Source: Phycisphaerae bacterium (GTDB lineage Bacteria; Planctomycetota; Phycisphaerae; Phycisphaerales; UBA1924). Taken from it: a stretch of 64,000 nucleotides of DNA. Positions 1-8,212 of this stretch are shown here, in pieces. The notes beneath the pieces were generated by a model, which saw only the letters and a program-made list of their open reading frames with translations, did no database searches and had not been told where the DNA came from. The position numbers were made by a program, and so were the translations under genes. Every line of letters begins with the position of its first letter. Position 1 is the first letter of the stretch. The DNA is taken from the NCBI GenBank assembly GCA_030429705.1, contig JAUIES010000002.1, positions 312,001 to 376,000 on the forward strand, read 5' to 3'.

Positions 1-938
1 CGGACGACAGGATCGCTCACTTCGTCTTCACCCGCGACAATCTCGATAAAGATGTCTTCGAGCGTGGGCCGACGCAGTTCGATTCGCATCGGCGGAACCG
101 CCCCGGTCAGATCACGCATGACATCGGCTGGGATCGCGTCGTCCGAAATGGAGATCTCCCTCGCCGGGCCGACCTCCTGCTTGCTGACATGTTTGACACC
201 CGGCACCGCATGCAAGGGCGACAGATCGGCATTGGCATCCATCGGCTCAAACAGAATCGTTCGGGGGTCGTGCTGCTTGCGTATGTTCGAAAGCGTGTCG
301 TCGAGCACCTTCTGCCCGCGGCTGATCATCACGATGTGCTCGCACACCTGCTCGGCCTGGGCCATCACATGCGTCGAGAAGATGATCGTCTTGCCCGCAC
401 TGTGCTGTTCATCGATGAGATCGCGCAGCAGCCGCATATTGACCGGGTCGAGACCGCTGAACGGTTCGTCGAGGATCAACAGTTCCGGCTCGTTGATGAC
501 CGCCGCGATGAATTGCACTTTTTGCTGCATGCCCTTCGAGAGTTCTTCGCATTTCTTGTTGATGGTGTCGCCGAGTTCGACGCGTTCGAGCCACGACCGG
601 ACAGCCTTCTCGAGTTCCGCCCCGCCGAGTCCCTTGAGGTGACCCATGTAGCGAAGGAATGCCCCGACTTTCATCTTGCGATACACGCCGCGTTCTTCGG
701 GCAGATAACCGACGCGTTCGCGGGCTTCGACGGCGTTGCGTTTGCCGAGCACGCTGACCGTCCCCTCATCTGGAAAGAGGATCCCCATGATGGTACGAAT
801 CGTTGTGCTCTTGCCAGCACCGTTCGGGCCGATGAACCCGTAGATGGCGCCCGACGGCACTTCGAGATTCATGTTTGCGACGGCGATCTTTGGCCCGAAT
901 GTCTTGCGGACCCCGTCGAGTGATATCGCGCTCGTCAA
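1..938 (-). CDS. ABC transporter ATP-binding protein (3' part beyond window)
   Basis: This is the ATPase subunit of an ABC transporter, which hydrolyses ATP on the cytoplasmic face to power a membrane permease. Reading the minus strand, I see Walker A GPNGAGKST, the signature LSKGMQQ, Walker B LLILDEP followed by SGLDP, and the switch histidine in STH. After the nucleotide-binding domain comes a C-terminal extension of the DUF4162 kind found in export or antibiotic-type ATPases. The stop codon lies beyond base 1, so the gene is incomplete and a permease may follow outside the window. No ATG is in frame at the 5' end. I chose TTG at 936-938, which has a purine-rich stretch just upstream, but the start is uncertain. 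The gene is divergent from prfA, with 75 bases between the two starts. The substrate cannot be told from the sequence. Confidence 0.9.
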   Translation of the reverse strand, partial: MTSAISLDGVRKTFGPKIAVANMNLEVPSGAIYGFIGPNGAGKSTTIRTIMGILFPDEGTVSVLGKRNAVEARERVGYLPEERGVYRKMKVGAFLRYMGHLKGLGGAELEKAVRSWLERVELGDTINKKCEELSKGMQQKVQFIAAVINEPELLILDEPFSGLDPVNMRLLRDLIDEQHSAGKTIIFSTHVMAQAEQVCEHIVMISRGQKVLDDTLSNIRKQHDPRTILFEPMDANADLSPLHAVPGVKHVSKQEVGPAREISISDDAIPADVMRDLTGAVPPMRIELRRPTLEDIFIEIVAGEDEVSDPVV

Positions 939-1013
939 GCCTCTTCCCTTCAACTGGACTGTGAACCCATCCCCGGCCACGCGGCGGGCGTTTATGCGTG
1001 ATACCGTAGCACC

Positions 1014-2111
1014 ATGCACGCCGGCCTTCTGACAGACAGTGTTCGGGAAAAGCTTGAAAATCTTTTGGTCCAGGATGCCGAACTGGCTGCCGCGCTCGAA
1101 TCGCCCGAGGTTCTGGCTGACCACATTCAGGTGCGTGACCTCTCGATCAAACGCAGCGCCATCGAGCCGGTGGTGACCGGGTTCACGCGATTTCGAGCAC
1201 TCGAAGCCGAAGCCGCTGACCTCGCCGAGACCATTGAAGCGGCCGAGGATGTCGAACTGGTCGAGATGGCCCGGGCCGAGTTACCCGAGATCGAGGCCGA
1301 AGCCGAGAAGATCATCGAAGCCGTCAAAGCCTCATTGGTATCGAGCGACGATCGACAGGTGGGCTCGGTCATGCTCGAGGTGCGGGCGGGGACGGGCGGC
1401 GACGAGGCGGGGCTGTGGGCCCGCGACCTGATCGATGTCTATACGCGATATGGAGCCAGCAAGGGCTGGTCGTTTGAAGAACTCGAGATGACCGGAGACG
1501 CGACGCTTGGGGGGGTGCGGCATGCGGTAATCAATGTCCGGGGCGAAGGCGTCTGGGCCGAACTGAGTTTCGAGGCGGGTGTGCACTCGGTCAAACGGGT
1601 GCCCGCGACCGAGACGCAGGGCAGGGTCCACACAAGTACTTGCACGGTCGCTGTCTTGCCAGAGCCAACCGCGGTGCAGGTGAACATCGACTGGGCCAAC
1701 GATGTCGAGGAGCATGTAACGACTTCACAAGGGCCGGGCGGGCAGAATGTCAACAAAGTCGCAACGGCTGTACACATGATCCACAAGCCGACGGGGGTCG
1801 AAGTGCGGATGCAGGAGACCAAGAGTCAGGCCCAGAACCGCGAGAAGGCGAAGCGGCTGCTCGCAGCCCGCGTCTTTGAGATCGAGCGGCAGAAGATCGA
1901 GGCGGAGAGAGCCGCCGAGCGGAAGGAACAGATCGGCAGCGGCGGGCGGAGCGAGAAGATCCGCGTGTATCGATACCAGGACAACATTGTCGCGGACGAG
2001 CGGCTCACCGAAAAGTTCAACAAAACGCAGATCATTGATCGTGCGGACCTCGGGCCGATGTTCGACGCCCTGATCGAGCAACGGACGGCGGAGAGACTGG
2101 CGGCGCTATAA
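1014..2111 (+). CDS. prfA: Peptide chain release factor 1
   Basis: Release factor 1 recognises UAA and UAG stop codons in the ribosomal A site and triggers hydrolysis of peptidyl-tRNA. The 365-residue length is normal for the family. The catalytic GGQ tripeptide is at residues 242-244 within a QGPGGQNVNK context. The stop-codon reading tripeptide is PAT at residues 197-199, which marks RF1 and separates it from RF2 (SPF). The N-terminal helical domain precedes both. The ATG start at 1014 is the natural one for the family. The usual partner prmC, the methyltransferase acting on the GGQ glutamine, is not adjacent. The gene is followed by 346 non-coding bases. Confidence 0.98.
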   Translation: MHAGLLTDSVREKLENLLVQDAELAAALESPEVLADHIQVRDLSIKRSAIEPVVTGFTRFRALEAEAADLAETIEAAEDVELVEMARAELPEIEAEAEKIIEAVKASLVSSDDRQVGSVMLEVRAGTGGDEAGLWARDLIDVYTRYGASKGWSFEELEMTGDATLGGVRHAVINVRGEGVWAELSFEAGVHSVKRVPATETQGRVHTSTCTVAVLPEPTAVQVNIDWANDVEEHVTTSQGPGGQNVNKVATAVHMIHKPTGVEVRMQETKSQAQNREKAKRLLAARVFEIERQKIEAERAAERKEQIGSGGRSEKIRVYRYQDNIVADERLTEKFNKTQIIDRADLGPMFDALIEQRTAERLAAL

Positions 2112-2153
2112 GTTGTCGTCGGGGGCGCATCGACACAAAAACGGACCTGGTGC

Positions 2154-2181
2154 CACGACTGGCGGTCTTCCGCCCGTCGTG
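2154..2181. repeat. Inverted repeat, 12-bp stem with TCTT loop
   Basis: Arms 2154-2165 and 2170-2181 (CACGACTGGCGG and CCGCCCGTCGTG) pair with a single mismatch around a four-base loop. It starts 43 bases after the prfA stop, so it may end prfA transcription, but no T run follows. It could also be an extragenic palindrome. Confidence 0.6.
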
Positions 2182-2254
2182 TCCTCAAGTGGGCTGACAT
2201 CAAGACACCACGCGCCTAAGACGGCGGGTGGCCGGGACCCTTTCCGATGTGTGG

Positions 2255-2284
2255 CACGCACAGCGAGTCCTCGAGTCGTGCGTG
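2255..2284. repeat. Inverted repeat, CACGCAC/GTGCGTG
   Basis: Arms 2255-2261 and 2278-2284 are perfect 7-bp complements around a 16-base loop that is itself rich in CGAGT words. It sits in the convergent gap 74 bases after the previous palindrome, and no T run follows. Confidence 0.45.
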
Positions 2285-2457
2285 TTTGACCGTCGGGCTG
2301 TCGTGAGATCATGAAGTCTTCAGCGGTTGCCAGCATCTGGGGCGTTCGCACGGCCGACTCGAAGACTCGCTGGCCGTGGCACACATCTGGAGAACTCAAC
2401 CGAGCCACCCGCCGCACTATTGATTCATATGTGACACACGATCGTGCGACCCATCCC

Positions 2458-4632
2458 TCACCCCTCAGGCGGGAAGCCGTCGGGCATCCAGACTGGGAGG
2501 TCGTTGATCGAGTCGCGGGCGGCTTGCGAGGTCGGGACGCCCCAGGTCTCGAAGAACGGGCCGAGGTTGCGGCCAACCTCGCGGCTCAATCGCACCATCC
2601 ATTGATCGCGCTTTTCTTCGTCGTTCTTCGGCCGATCGGCCCTGGCAAGCGTGCGATAGTCGGCGAAGACCTGCTTGAAGGGCTCCCAGCCGAACGCTTC
2701 TTCCATCTGAATGTACATGCGCAGAGCGAGGAACGGCTTGCTCTTCCAGCGGTCATATGGGGCGCCATCGGCGATATATGAGGCGAGCCCGACATCGTTC
2801 GTCGCGCCGCCGTGCCCGCGTTCGCCTTGGGGGGGTGAGCAAAGTGAATCGATGATGTACAGCGAAAACAGGTTACAAGTCACCTCGCCAGTGCCGGCGA
2901 AGGTCCAGTCGCCGTTCTGGTGATTGTGCCCGAGTTCGTGGTAAAGCCCCCACGCGCCGCGTTCGAGTTTCTCTCGGCTCGTCATCGTGCTCGCCGCATC
3001 GAGATGCGTCATGATCGGATACCCCGAGTGCATGTACCCGGCAGAGATCTGGACATCGGCCAGATAGCGCTCCGGGCGGTCACGCTCACGAGGGCGAGCG
3101 GCTAGGTCCGCAGCGGCATCGAGCACACTGTCCCAGAAGTCCATCAGTGCATCCGGGTCATCGAGTTCGCGGACATGCTTTGATGGCACGGACACAATGA
3201 CCTTGTCGGTGACCAGTTCTGCCCACGGCGCCGGACGGTGCCTGATCGAATCTCTCCATTCAGCTAGATCGGTTTGACCAGATACAAACATGGGCGCTTC
3301 GATCGCGCCTCGAACGGTGATTTCGAATGGCTCTGCTGCTGCACCCTTCGGCAGTTCCACGAACACAGGTCCGCCGAACGCGGATGCGATTGTGGTCGTG
3401 CGAGACTGAATGGGTGTCGTCACGGTGATCTCTGGCGCTCGGTGCCATTGATCTTTGTGATACAACTTGTCCTTGTGGCAACCGATCCGAACGGCCAGTC
3501 TTTCTCCGGCGAGTTCGTCTGGCACGGTCACACGAATTACCCGACCAGGTTCGGCATAGAGCCCGGTCGACTTCCAGCCGTGTTTCGCCGGATCGATCGT
3601 GATCGTGCTCGTCACACGCGACGCGGGCGTGTCGGGCAATCCAGGGAAACTCGCCGCAGCAGGATGAGCCCGCACCCGATCTGCGGCAGCATGCCTTGAC
3701 TCAGCAATTGCATAGGTCAGCAGAAATCGCTCCAGATCATGGGTGCCTTGGCGGAGCGGAGATTGCTTCGAAGGGATGATCGTGTCCGATTGACTCGACA
3801 TCAAACGGCGGATCTTGGGTCGAAGCAGGCGATCAATCGTCGGAAGGGTGCGTGCAGCGAGCATGAGCGTGCTCGAAGCCTGTCGTTTCAAATTTTGCGC
3901 TGCTTCGTCCGATTGGATCGTGTCGAGCGCATTTTGTGCATGCAGTACTGGTGACGGTTCACTCAATACTTGAAACCCATTTTCGGCCGTATCTTTCATG
4001 TATCCGTCAGCCCACATGAGCCCGTGTTCGGCAAACAAACGATTGCCAGGGTGTTCAATGAGCGGTTTGCCACCGGACACCTGCAGCCAGCCCCAGCCAA
4101 GGCCGCCCATCACCACGCCCCCACCCTTGCGCATGTGCGATTCGAGTGCTGCCTGTCTCGCCTCCGTATTTGCATCATGTCCCACGCACACGACATCGAC
4201 TTCATGGAGATGATCTTGCCAATCGCGCGGCAGGTCGCGTGCATCCAGCCCCTGATCACGCAATTGAGCTGCGAGCGACGCTGGAGCGAACACGGTCGGC
4301 GCGATTGCATCGCTCGCCCACTGCACGCTGTTCAGGAGCAACTGTGCGGTGTCATGTTCTGTGGCGCCGAGAAATCCGGTATGGCCGAACGCAACGAATC
4401 GGCCGCGACCGACGCGACCCGCCGCCACGACAACTCCACTCGACCCATCGAGCCCGCCCTGAACGACAGGGAACACACGCGGGCCGAACACGAGCAGCGG
4501 CCCCGGTGTTCCGGGAGATGCAATCGCTTCGACACCATCGAGGAGTGCGTCAAGATCCGCTTCGTCCGCCATGGCCGCCGGACAAAGGGCCATGGTGATC
4601 GCCGCAAGAACGATGTGCAGTCGTCTGGTCAT
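2458..4632 (-). CDS. Secreted M60-family (gluzincin) metallopeptidase
   Basis: This is a probable extracellular zinc peptidase of the M60 (enhancin/SslE-like) family, whose known members cut mucins and other O-glycoproteins. Residues 1-22 form a signal peptide ending near AMA. The N-terminal third (about 30-250) resembles a GATase-like or ThuA-like accessory fold (GRGRFVAFGHTGFL), and the M60 domain follows at about 340-660. The zinc motif HELGH is at residues 565-569 and the downstream glutamate of the family pattern HExxH-x(8-28)-E is E583. The ATG at 4632 gives the signal peptide directly. The next gene upstream on the same strand encodes another secreted protein. M60 and its catalytic residues are well supported. 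The substrate and the nature of the N-terminal domain are inference. Confidence 0.85.
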   Translation of the reverse strand: MTRRLHIVLAAITMALCPAAMADEADLDALLDGVEAIASPGTPGPLLVFGPRVFPVVQGGLDGSSGVVVAAGRVGRGRFVAFGHTGFLGATEHDTAQLLLNSVQWASDAIAPTVFAPASLAAQLRDQGLDARDLPRDWQDHLHEVDVVCVGHDANTEARQAALESHMRKGGGVVMGGLGWGWLQVSGGKPLIEHPGNRLFAEHGLMWADGYMKDTAENGFQVLSEPSPVLHAQNALDTIQSDEAAQNLKRQASSTLMLAARTLPTIDRLLRPKIRRLMSSQSDTIIPSKQSPLRQGTHDLERFLLTYAIAESRHAAADRVRAHPAAASFPGLPDTPASRVTSTITIDPAKHGWKSTGLYAEPGRVIRVTVPDELAGERLAVRIGCHKDKLYHKDQWHRAPEITVTTPIQSRTTTIASAFGGPVFVELPKGAAAEPFEITVRGAIEAPMFVSGQTDLAEWRDSIRHRPAPWAELVTDKVIVSVPSKHVRELDDPDALMDFWDSVLDAAADLAARPRERDRPERYLADVQISAGYMHSGYPIMTHLDAASTMTSREKLERGAWGLYHELGHNHQNGDWTFAGTGEVTCNLFSLYIIDSLCSPPQGERGHGGATNDVGLASYIADGAPYDRWKSKPFLALRMYIQMEEAFGWEPFKQVFADYRTLARADRPKNDEEKRDQWMVRLSREVGRNLGPFFETWGVPTSQAARDSINDLPVWMPDGFPPEG

Positions 4633-4678
4633 GCACCCAGCATAACTGCTCTTGAGGTGCGTCGCCGCCTGGGTTGGC

Positions 4679-6184
4679 TTATCGACGACTCATCTGCTCC
4701 ATCATCGCTTCGAGACGCTCGAGGCGTCCTCGCAAATCGTCGATCTGGTCGTCACGCTGTGCGATCTGCTCGTCTTTCTCGGCAGAGATCGCGGCGAGCT
4801 GAGCGTCCTTCTCGGCCCGCAGTGCGTTCAAGGCTTCGACGAGAAGCGGTGTCATCTTGGAATAGTCCATGCCGCTCGCATCGATTCCGTTGGCTTCATA
4901 GTTCACGACCTCGGGCATCACTTCGCCGACTTCTTCAGCGATGAACCCGACATCATGCTGTCCGCCGTGCTCTTTGTCCCAGGTGTAGTACACGCCGCGC
5001 AGTTTGCCGATCTTTTCGAGCGGGTTATCAATGTTGACCACGCTGTGCTTCCAACGACGGGACGAAATCGAGCCGTAGTTGGTGCCAGCACCAGAGGCAT
5101 AGAAGTCATACCCACTCGGGCTGTTACTCTGACCGAATACGCCGTAATTGACACCCGAGTTGTGAGTTGCAATGCCGTAAAGTGCATAACCACCAGGTGC
5201 GGCTGCGAGCCCGTAGACACCCCAGTTCGCACCTGAAGTATTCGTCGCGTTACCGAACACGCCAAAACCATTGGTGCTTGCTGTTTCGCCATAAACGCCA
5301 TAGGTCACGCCGCTCGTACTCGTCGCGATGCCTGAGATTCCCGTACCGGTCGAACTTGCGGCCTCTCCGTAGACACCCCAAGTTGTTCCTGTCGAACTCG
5401 TCGCCGTGCCATAGACGCCGGTGCCTGTGTCGCTGGCGCTCAAGCCAGAAACACCGAAGTTAGCACCACTGGTGCCTGTCGCGAGACCCTGTACACCAGA
5501 TCCATTGGCGGTCGATTCGGTTTGGCCGAAGACGCCCGTTGCAGATGAGTTGTTCGCCGTGTTGCTTGCCAGTCCATGGACACCAGCACCGATGATGCCA
5601 GTGTTGGTGCCATACACGCCGTAGGTAACGCCATTGGTTCCGGTCGTTTCCCCCGTCACGCCGTGACTCATGGTACTTGAGAATGCACCCCCGACACCCG
5701 TCGTGCCCATCCCTTGGACACCGATAATGCCATCACCAATCACACCAGTGTTTCCGGCGCTCTCGCCATAGACCCCAGCCCCCCCGGTGCCGGTTGCTTT
5801 GCCGTACACGCCGTACGCTGCGCCATTGCGTGTGTCTGTTGCATAGCCATAGACACCGCGTCCGAGATACCCGTTACTGACACCAAAGACACCAAAGCCG
5901 TTCCCCTGTGGGTTTTGAGCGATGCCATAGACTCCGCGTCCGCTCGTACTTCTGGATGTGCCATGAAGAGCGTAGTGGTAACCCGTTGCTGCGGTGTTGA
6001 ACGCTGAGACAGTTCGACCGCCATTGCTACGAATGTCGAGTTGGCCTGCCGGATTCTGCGTACCGATTCCGACCGGACCGGCGTTGTAGTAAGCGATGTT
6101 TCCAACCGACGACCACTGGGCAGCTGCCGGGACAGCGATTGAAAGACACGCGATCAACATTGTGGATTTGGCTGCAGTTTTCAT
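4679..6184 (-). CDS. Secreted GVYG-repeat protein with C-terminal peptidase S74 (intramolecular chaperone) domain
   Basis: This is a 501-residue secreted protein. A signal peptide (residues 1-22, cut after AAA) is followed by a short segment typical of fibre N-termini (GPVGIGTQNPAGQLDI). Residues about 70-360 hold many short Gly-rich repeats containing GVYG, GVFG or GVHG, consistent with a repetitive beta fibre. The last 130 residues match the S74 endosialidase-type chaperone: SSRRWKHSV near residue 371 supplies the self-cleavage Ser and the Lys, VGFIAEEV follows, and a final coiled coil is rich in Glu and Gln. In phage tail fibres this domain folds the trimer and then cuts itself off. Here it sits in a bacterial gene with its own promoter and no phage neighbours. 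A surface fibre or adhesin role is inference. Confidence 0.85.
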   Translation of the reverse strand: MKTAAKSTMLIACLSIAVPAAAQWSSVGNIAYYNAGPVGIGTQNPAGQLDIRSNGGRTVSAFNTAATGYHYALHGTSRSTSGRGVYGIAQNPQGNGFGVFGVSNGYLGRGVYGYATDTRNGAAYGVYGKATGTGGAGVYGESAGNTGVIGDGIIGVQGMGTTGVGGAFSSTMSHGVTGETTGTNGVTYGVYGTNTGIIGAGVHGLASNTANNSSATGVFGQTESTANGSGVQGLATGTSGANFGVSGLSASDTGTGVYGTATSSTGTTWGVYGEAASSTGTGISGIATSTSGVTYGVYGETASTNGFGVFGNATNTSGANWGVYGLAAAPGGYALYGIATHNSGVNYGVFGQSNSPSGYDFYASGAGTNYGSISSRRWKHSVVNIDNPLEKIGKLRGVYYTWDKEHGGQHDVGFIAEEVGEVMPEVVNYEANGIDASGMDYSKMTPLLVEALNALRAEKDAQLAAISAEKDEQIAQRDDQIDDLRGRLERLEAMMEQMSRR

Positions 6185-6262
6185 TTGTTTTCTCCCTGCG
6201 AAAAGTCGATGGGCGCGATTCGAATAGATACACAGGAATCGTGCATCTTGAATGCCGATCTA

Positions 6263-6291
6263 ATTATACATAAAAACCCTTGCCATTACAA
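6263..6291 (-). promoter_or_regulatory. Sigma70-like promoter for the GVYG/S74 gene
   Basis: On the minus strand the hexamers TTGTAA (6286-6291) and TATAAT (6263-6268) are separated by exactly 17 bases in an AT-rich patch of an otherwise GC-rich region. Transcription would start near 6256, leaving a leader of about 70 bases before the ATG at 6184, which has an AGGGAGA ribosome site. The remainder of the 6185-6422 gap shows no gene. Confidence 0.7.
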
Positions 6292-6422
6292 GAGTTATGG
6301 CACAGACAATGCACGAACTGCGAGGTCTGGCCTCACAGCCAGAACGACCACTTATCGGATGACCCAATAATGATCGAGACGCTAAACAAGGCAGGGTTCA
6401 AGCGGTCCGATTAGATTTCGTT

Positions 6423-7073
6423 TCATGGGTCGCTCATTTGTGAAACCGAATCCTCGCCACCTGCAGCCACTGCGGCAACGACCGCTTCGAGGCGGCCCAA
6501 ACAACGATCACCCTGCCCTTTAGACCAGACAAACGGAAACAGTGTGAGCAGTGCGACCATCAGTCCGAACGCGGTCGTCAACAGTGCTTCAGCGACTCCT
6601 CCAGCGACAGCCGTGGGATCGGTCACGCCGCCACCGTCTCCAAGAAGTTCAAAGCTACGAATGATGCCGGTGACGGTGCCAAGAATACCGATCATCGGCG
6701 CAGCAGTAATAATGGTGGAGAGAGTGACGCTGAACCGCTCGATCGCGGTTCGATCGCGCTCGATCAGTTCCTGAGCAATGGCGTTGAGCCGCGTCTCCGT
6801 TGGCGACGCGCCGTCAAGTCGCGAGCAAAGGTCTCTGGCAAATCGGCGATAGAAACCAGGTCGCTTGCCCAGTGTCGCTGCGAGTTCTCGTGGAGGCGTG
6901 GATCGAGCCTTGGTCAGGAGTTTGACGAACCCGCCGCGGCCGTTCGTCCTTCGCAATCCAAGCCAGAACAACGCTCGTTCGATCGAGAGCGCAACAGAAA
7001 CCACGCTGAGTGCTGCGAGCGGATACATCGCCCAGCCGCCCGTTTCGAAAATGTCGATAAGATTCAGTGACAT
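6423..7073 (-). CDS. MotA/TolQ/ExbB-family proton channel protein
   Basis: This is an inner-membrane protein of the TolQ/ExbB/MotA family, which uses the proton gradient to drive envelope or motor partners. An N-terminal membrane helix (WAMYPLAALSVVSVALSIER) is followed by a cytoplasmic loop and two more helices, including the conserved APMIGILGTVTGIIRSF segment. The open frame reaches a TTG at 7163, but the extra residues look non-coding. I chose the ATG at 7073, which gives MSLNLIDIF, close to the usual start of the family; an ATG at 7094 is an alternative. The usual ExbD/TolR partner is not beside it: the 3' side is a gap and the 5' side is divergent ispA. Confidence 0.85.
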   Translation of the reverse strand: MSLNLIDIFETGGWAMYPLAALSVVSVALSIERALFWLGLRRTNGRGGFVKLLTKARSTPPRELAATLGKRPGFYRRFARDLCSRLDGASPTETRLNAIAQELIERDRTAIERFSVTLSTIITAAPMIGILGTVTGIIRSFELLGDGGGVTDPTAVAGGVAEALLTTAFGLMVALLTLFPFVWSKGQGDRCLGRLEAVVAAVAAGGEDSVSQMSDP

Positions 7074-7214
7074 CAGGTCCAGATGGTATCGCATCCCGAA
7101 CGGTTGTGATTCGGCAGCAATCAAAGTGAAATCGAACACTATACTGAAACGCTCGAACAACAATCCGGCTCATCAATCGCACGAGCCATCGCAGCGTAGC
7201 GGAAAGTACGATTC

Positions 7215-8102
7215 TTGACAGAAACACGCCATACAGACCTGATAGAAGCACCTCGGCAGGCAATTGATGGCACGCTCGAGAAATACCTGCAATCGTTGAA
7301 TCTGCCTCCACGCCTGTCTGACTCGATCCGTTACGCGCTTCTCAGCGGCGGGAAACGTCTTCGGCCCGTGCTTGCCTGGTATTGCGCTCAGGCAGCTGGT
7401 GGTGATGGATCGCAATCGCTGGCAGGAGGTGGCGCGGTCGAGTTGATCCATGCATTCAGCCTCGTTCATGACGACCTGCCCGCGATGGATGACGACGACT
7501 TACGGCGCGGCCAACCCACCCTCCACATCCACGCTGGAGAGCCCATGGCAATTCTCGCCGGAGATGCCATGCTGACCTTTGCATTCGACATCATCCTGCG
7601 GGATCGAACCCTGTCTTCAGAGAGCAAACTTGCAATTATCAACGAATTGACGACGGGCGCGACCTGCATGATCGCGGGGCAGGTGTACGACACACTCGGG
7701 GGCCTCGATGAAACGCTCTCTCCCGAAGCACAACTCGCTTCGATTCATCGGAACAAGACCGGGGCACTGCTGCGTGCTTCCTGCAGAATCGGCGTGCTCA
7801 GCGCCGCTGGGTCCGAAAAGGATCTCTCAGTCGTCACTTGTTACGCCGAAGCCGTTGGGCTGATGTTTCAGATCGTTGACGATTTGATGGATGTTGAGCA
7901 AACGAGTGAACACGCCGGCAAACGAACGGGTAAGGACGAGGATGCTGGGAAGTTGACCTATCCGGCTGTCATCGGAGTCGATGCATCCTGGAAAGAAGTC
8001 GATCGACTTGCCCAAGAAGCGCACGAAGCAGCCAGTACTTTTGGTGAAAAGGGGATGCCTCTGATCGAGTTAGCCGAGTACATGGCAAACCGAACTCAGT
8101 AA
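7215..8102 (+). CDS. ispA: Polyprenyl (farnesyl/geranylgeranyl) diphosphate synthase
   Basis: This enzyme condenses isopentenyl diphosphate with allylic diphosphates to make C15 or C20 prenyl diphosphates. The first Asp-rich motif is DDLPAMD at residues 86-92, the bacterial long form with four residues between the aspartates. The second is DDLMD near residue 222. The substrate-binding GGKRLRP and LAGDAML are also present. The 295-residue length is typical. The start is TTG at 7215 with GGAAAG eight bases upstream; no ATG is placed to give the conserved N-terminus. It heads an apparent operon with dxs and nadK, so precursor supply and chain elongation are co-transcribed. Whether the product is C15 or C20 cannot be decided by eye. 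Confidence 0.93.
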   Translation: MTETRHTDLIEAPRQAIDGTLEKYLQSLNLPPRLSDSIRYALLSGGKRLRPVLAWYCAQAAGGDGSQSLAGGGAVELIHAFSLVHDDLPAMDDDDLRRGQPTLHIHAGEPMAILAGDAMLTFAFDIILRDRTLSSESKLAIINELTTGATCMIAGQVYDTLGGLDETLSPEAQLASIHRNKTGALLRASCRIGVLSAAGSEKDLSVVTCYAEAVGLMFQIVDDLMDVEQTSEHAGKRTGKDEDAGKLTYPAVIGVDASWKEVDRLAQEAHEAASTFGEKGMPLIELAEYMANRTQ

Positions 8103-8212
8103 GTCAGGGTGGCACGAACCAGACAGACAATCTACACTACTTTCAAGAGTTTTTGAAAGTTTCGGGCTGCTTCAGAATCATGTATTTGGACAGCCAGTCA
8201 GGACCAAACACG

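Larger units (their letters stand above)
2112..2457. other. Non-coding gap with palindromes between prfA and a convergent peptidase gene
   Basis: This 346-base stretch lies between two convergent genes, prfA (+) and the M60 peptidase (-). I see no credible coding frame. It contains at least two hairpin-forming inverted repeats (listed separately). The word GTGGCAC or its complement occurs three times, at about 2152, 2251 and 2376. Long T runs are absent, so any terminators here would not be classical U-tract types. Confidence 0.6.

Noticed and set aside
3970-4944. 324-residue plus-strand open frame antisense to the M60 peptidase gene
   Set aside because: The frame is Arg/His/Ser-rich, lacks domain features, crosses the 3' end of the S74 gene, and is explained by GC-biased codons of the real minus-strand gene with its signal peptide and HExxH motif.
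6185-6370. 61-residue open frame upstream of the S74 gene
   Set aside because: It covers the minus-strand promoter and leader and has no ribosome site or conserved motif.
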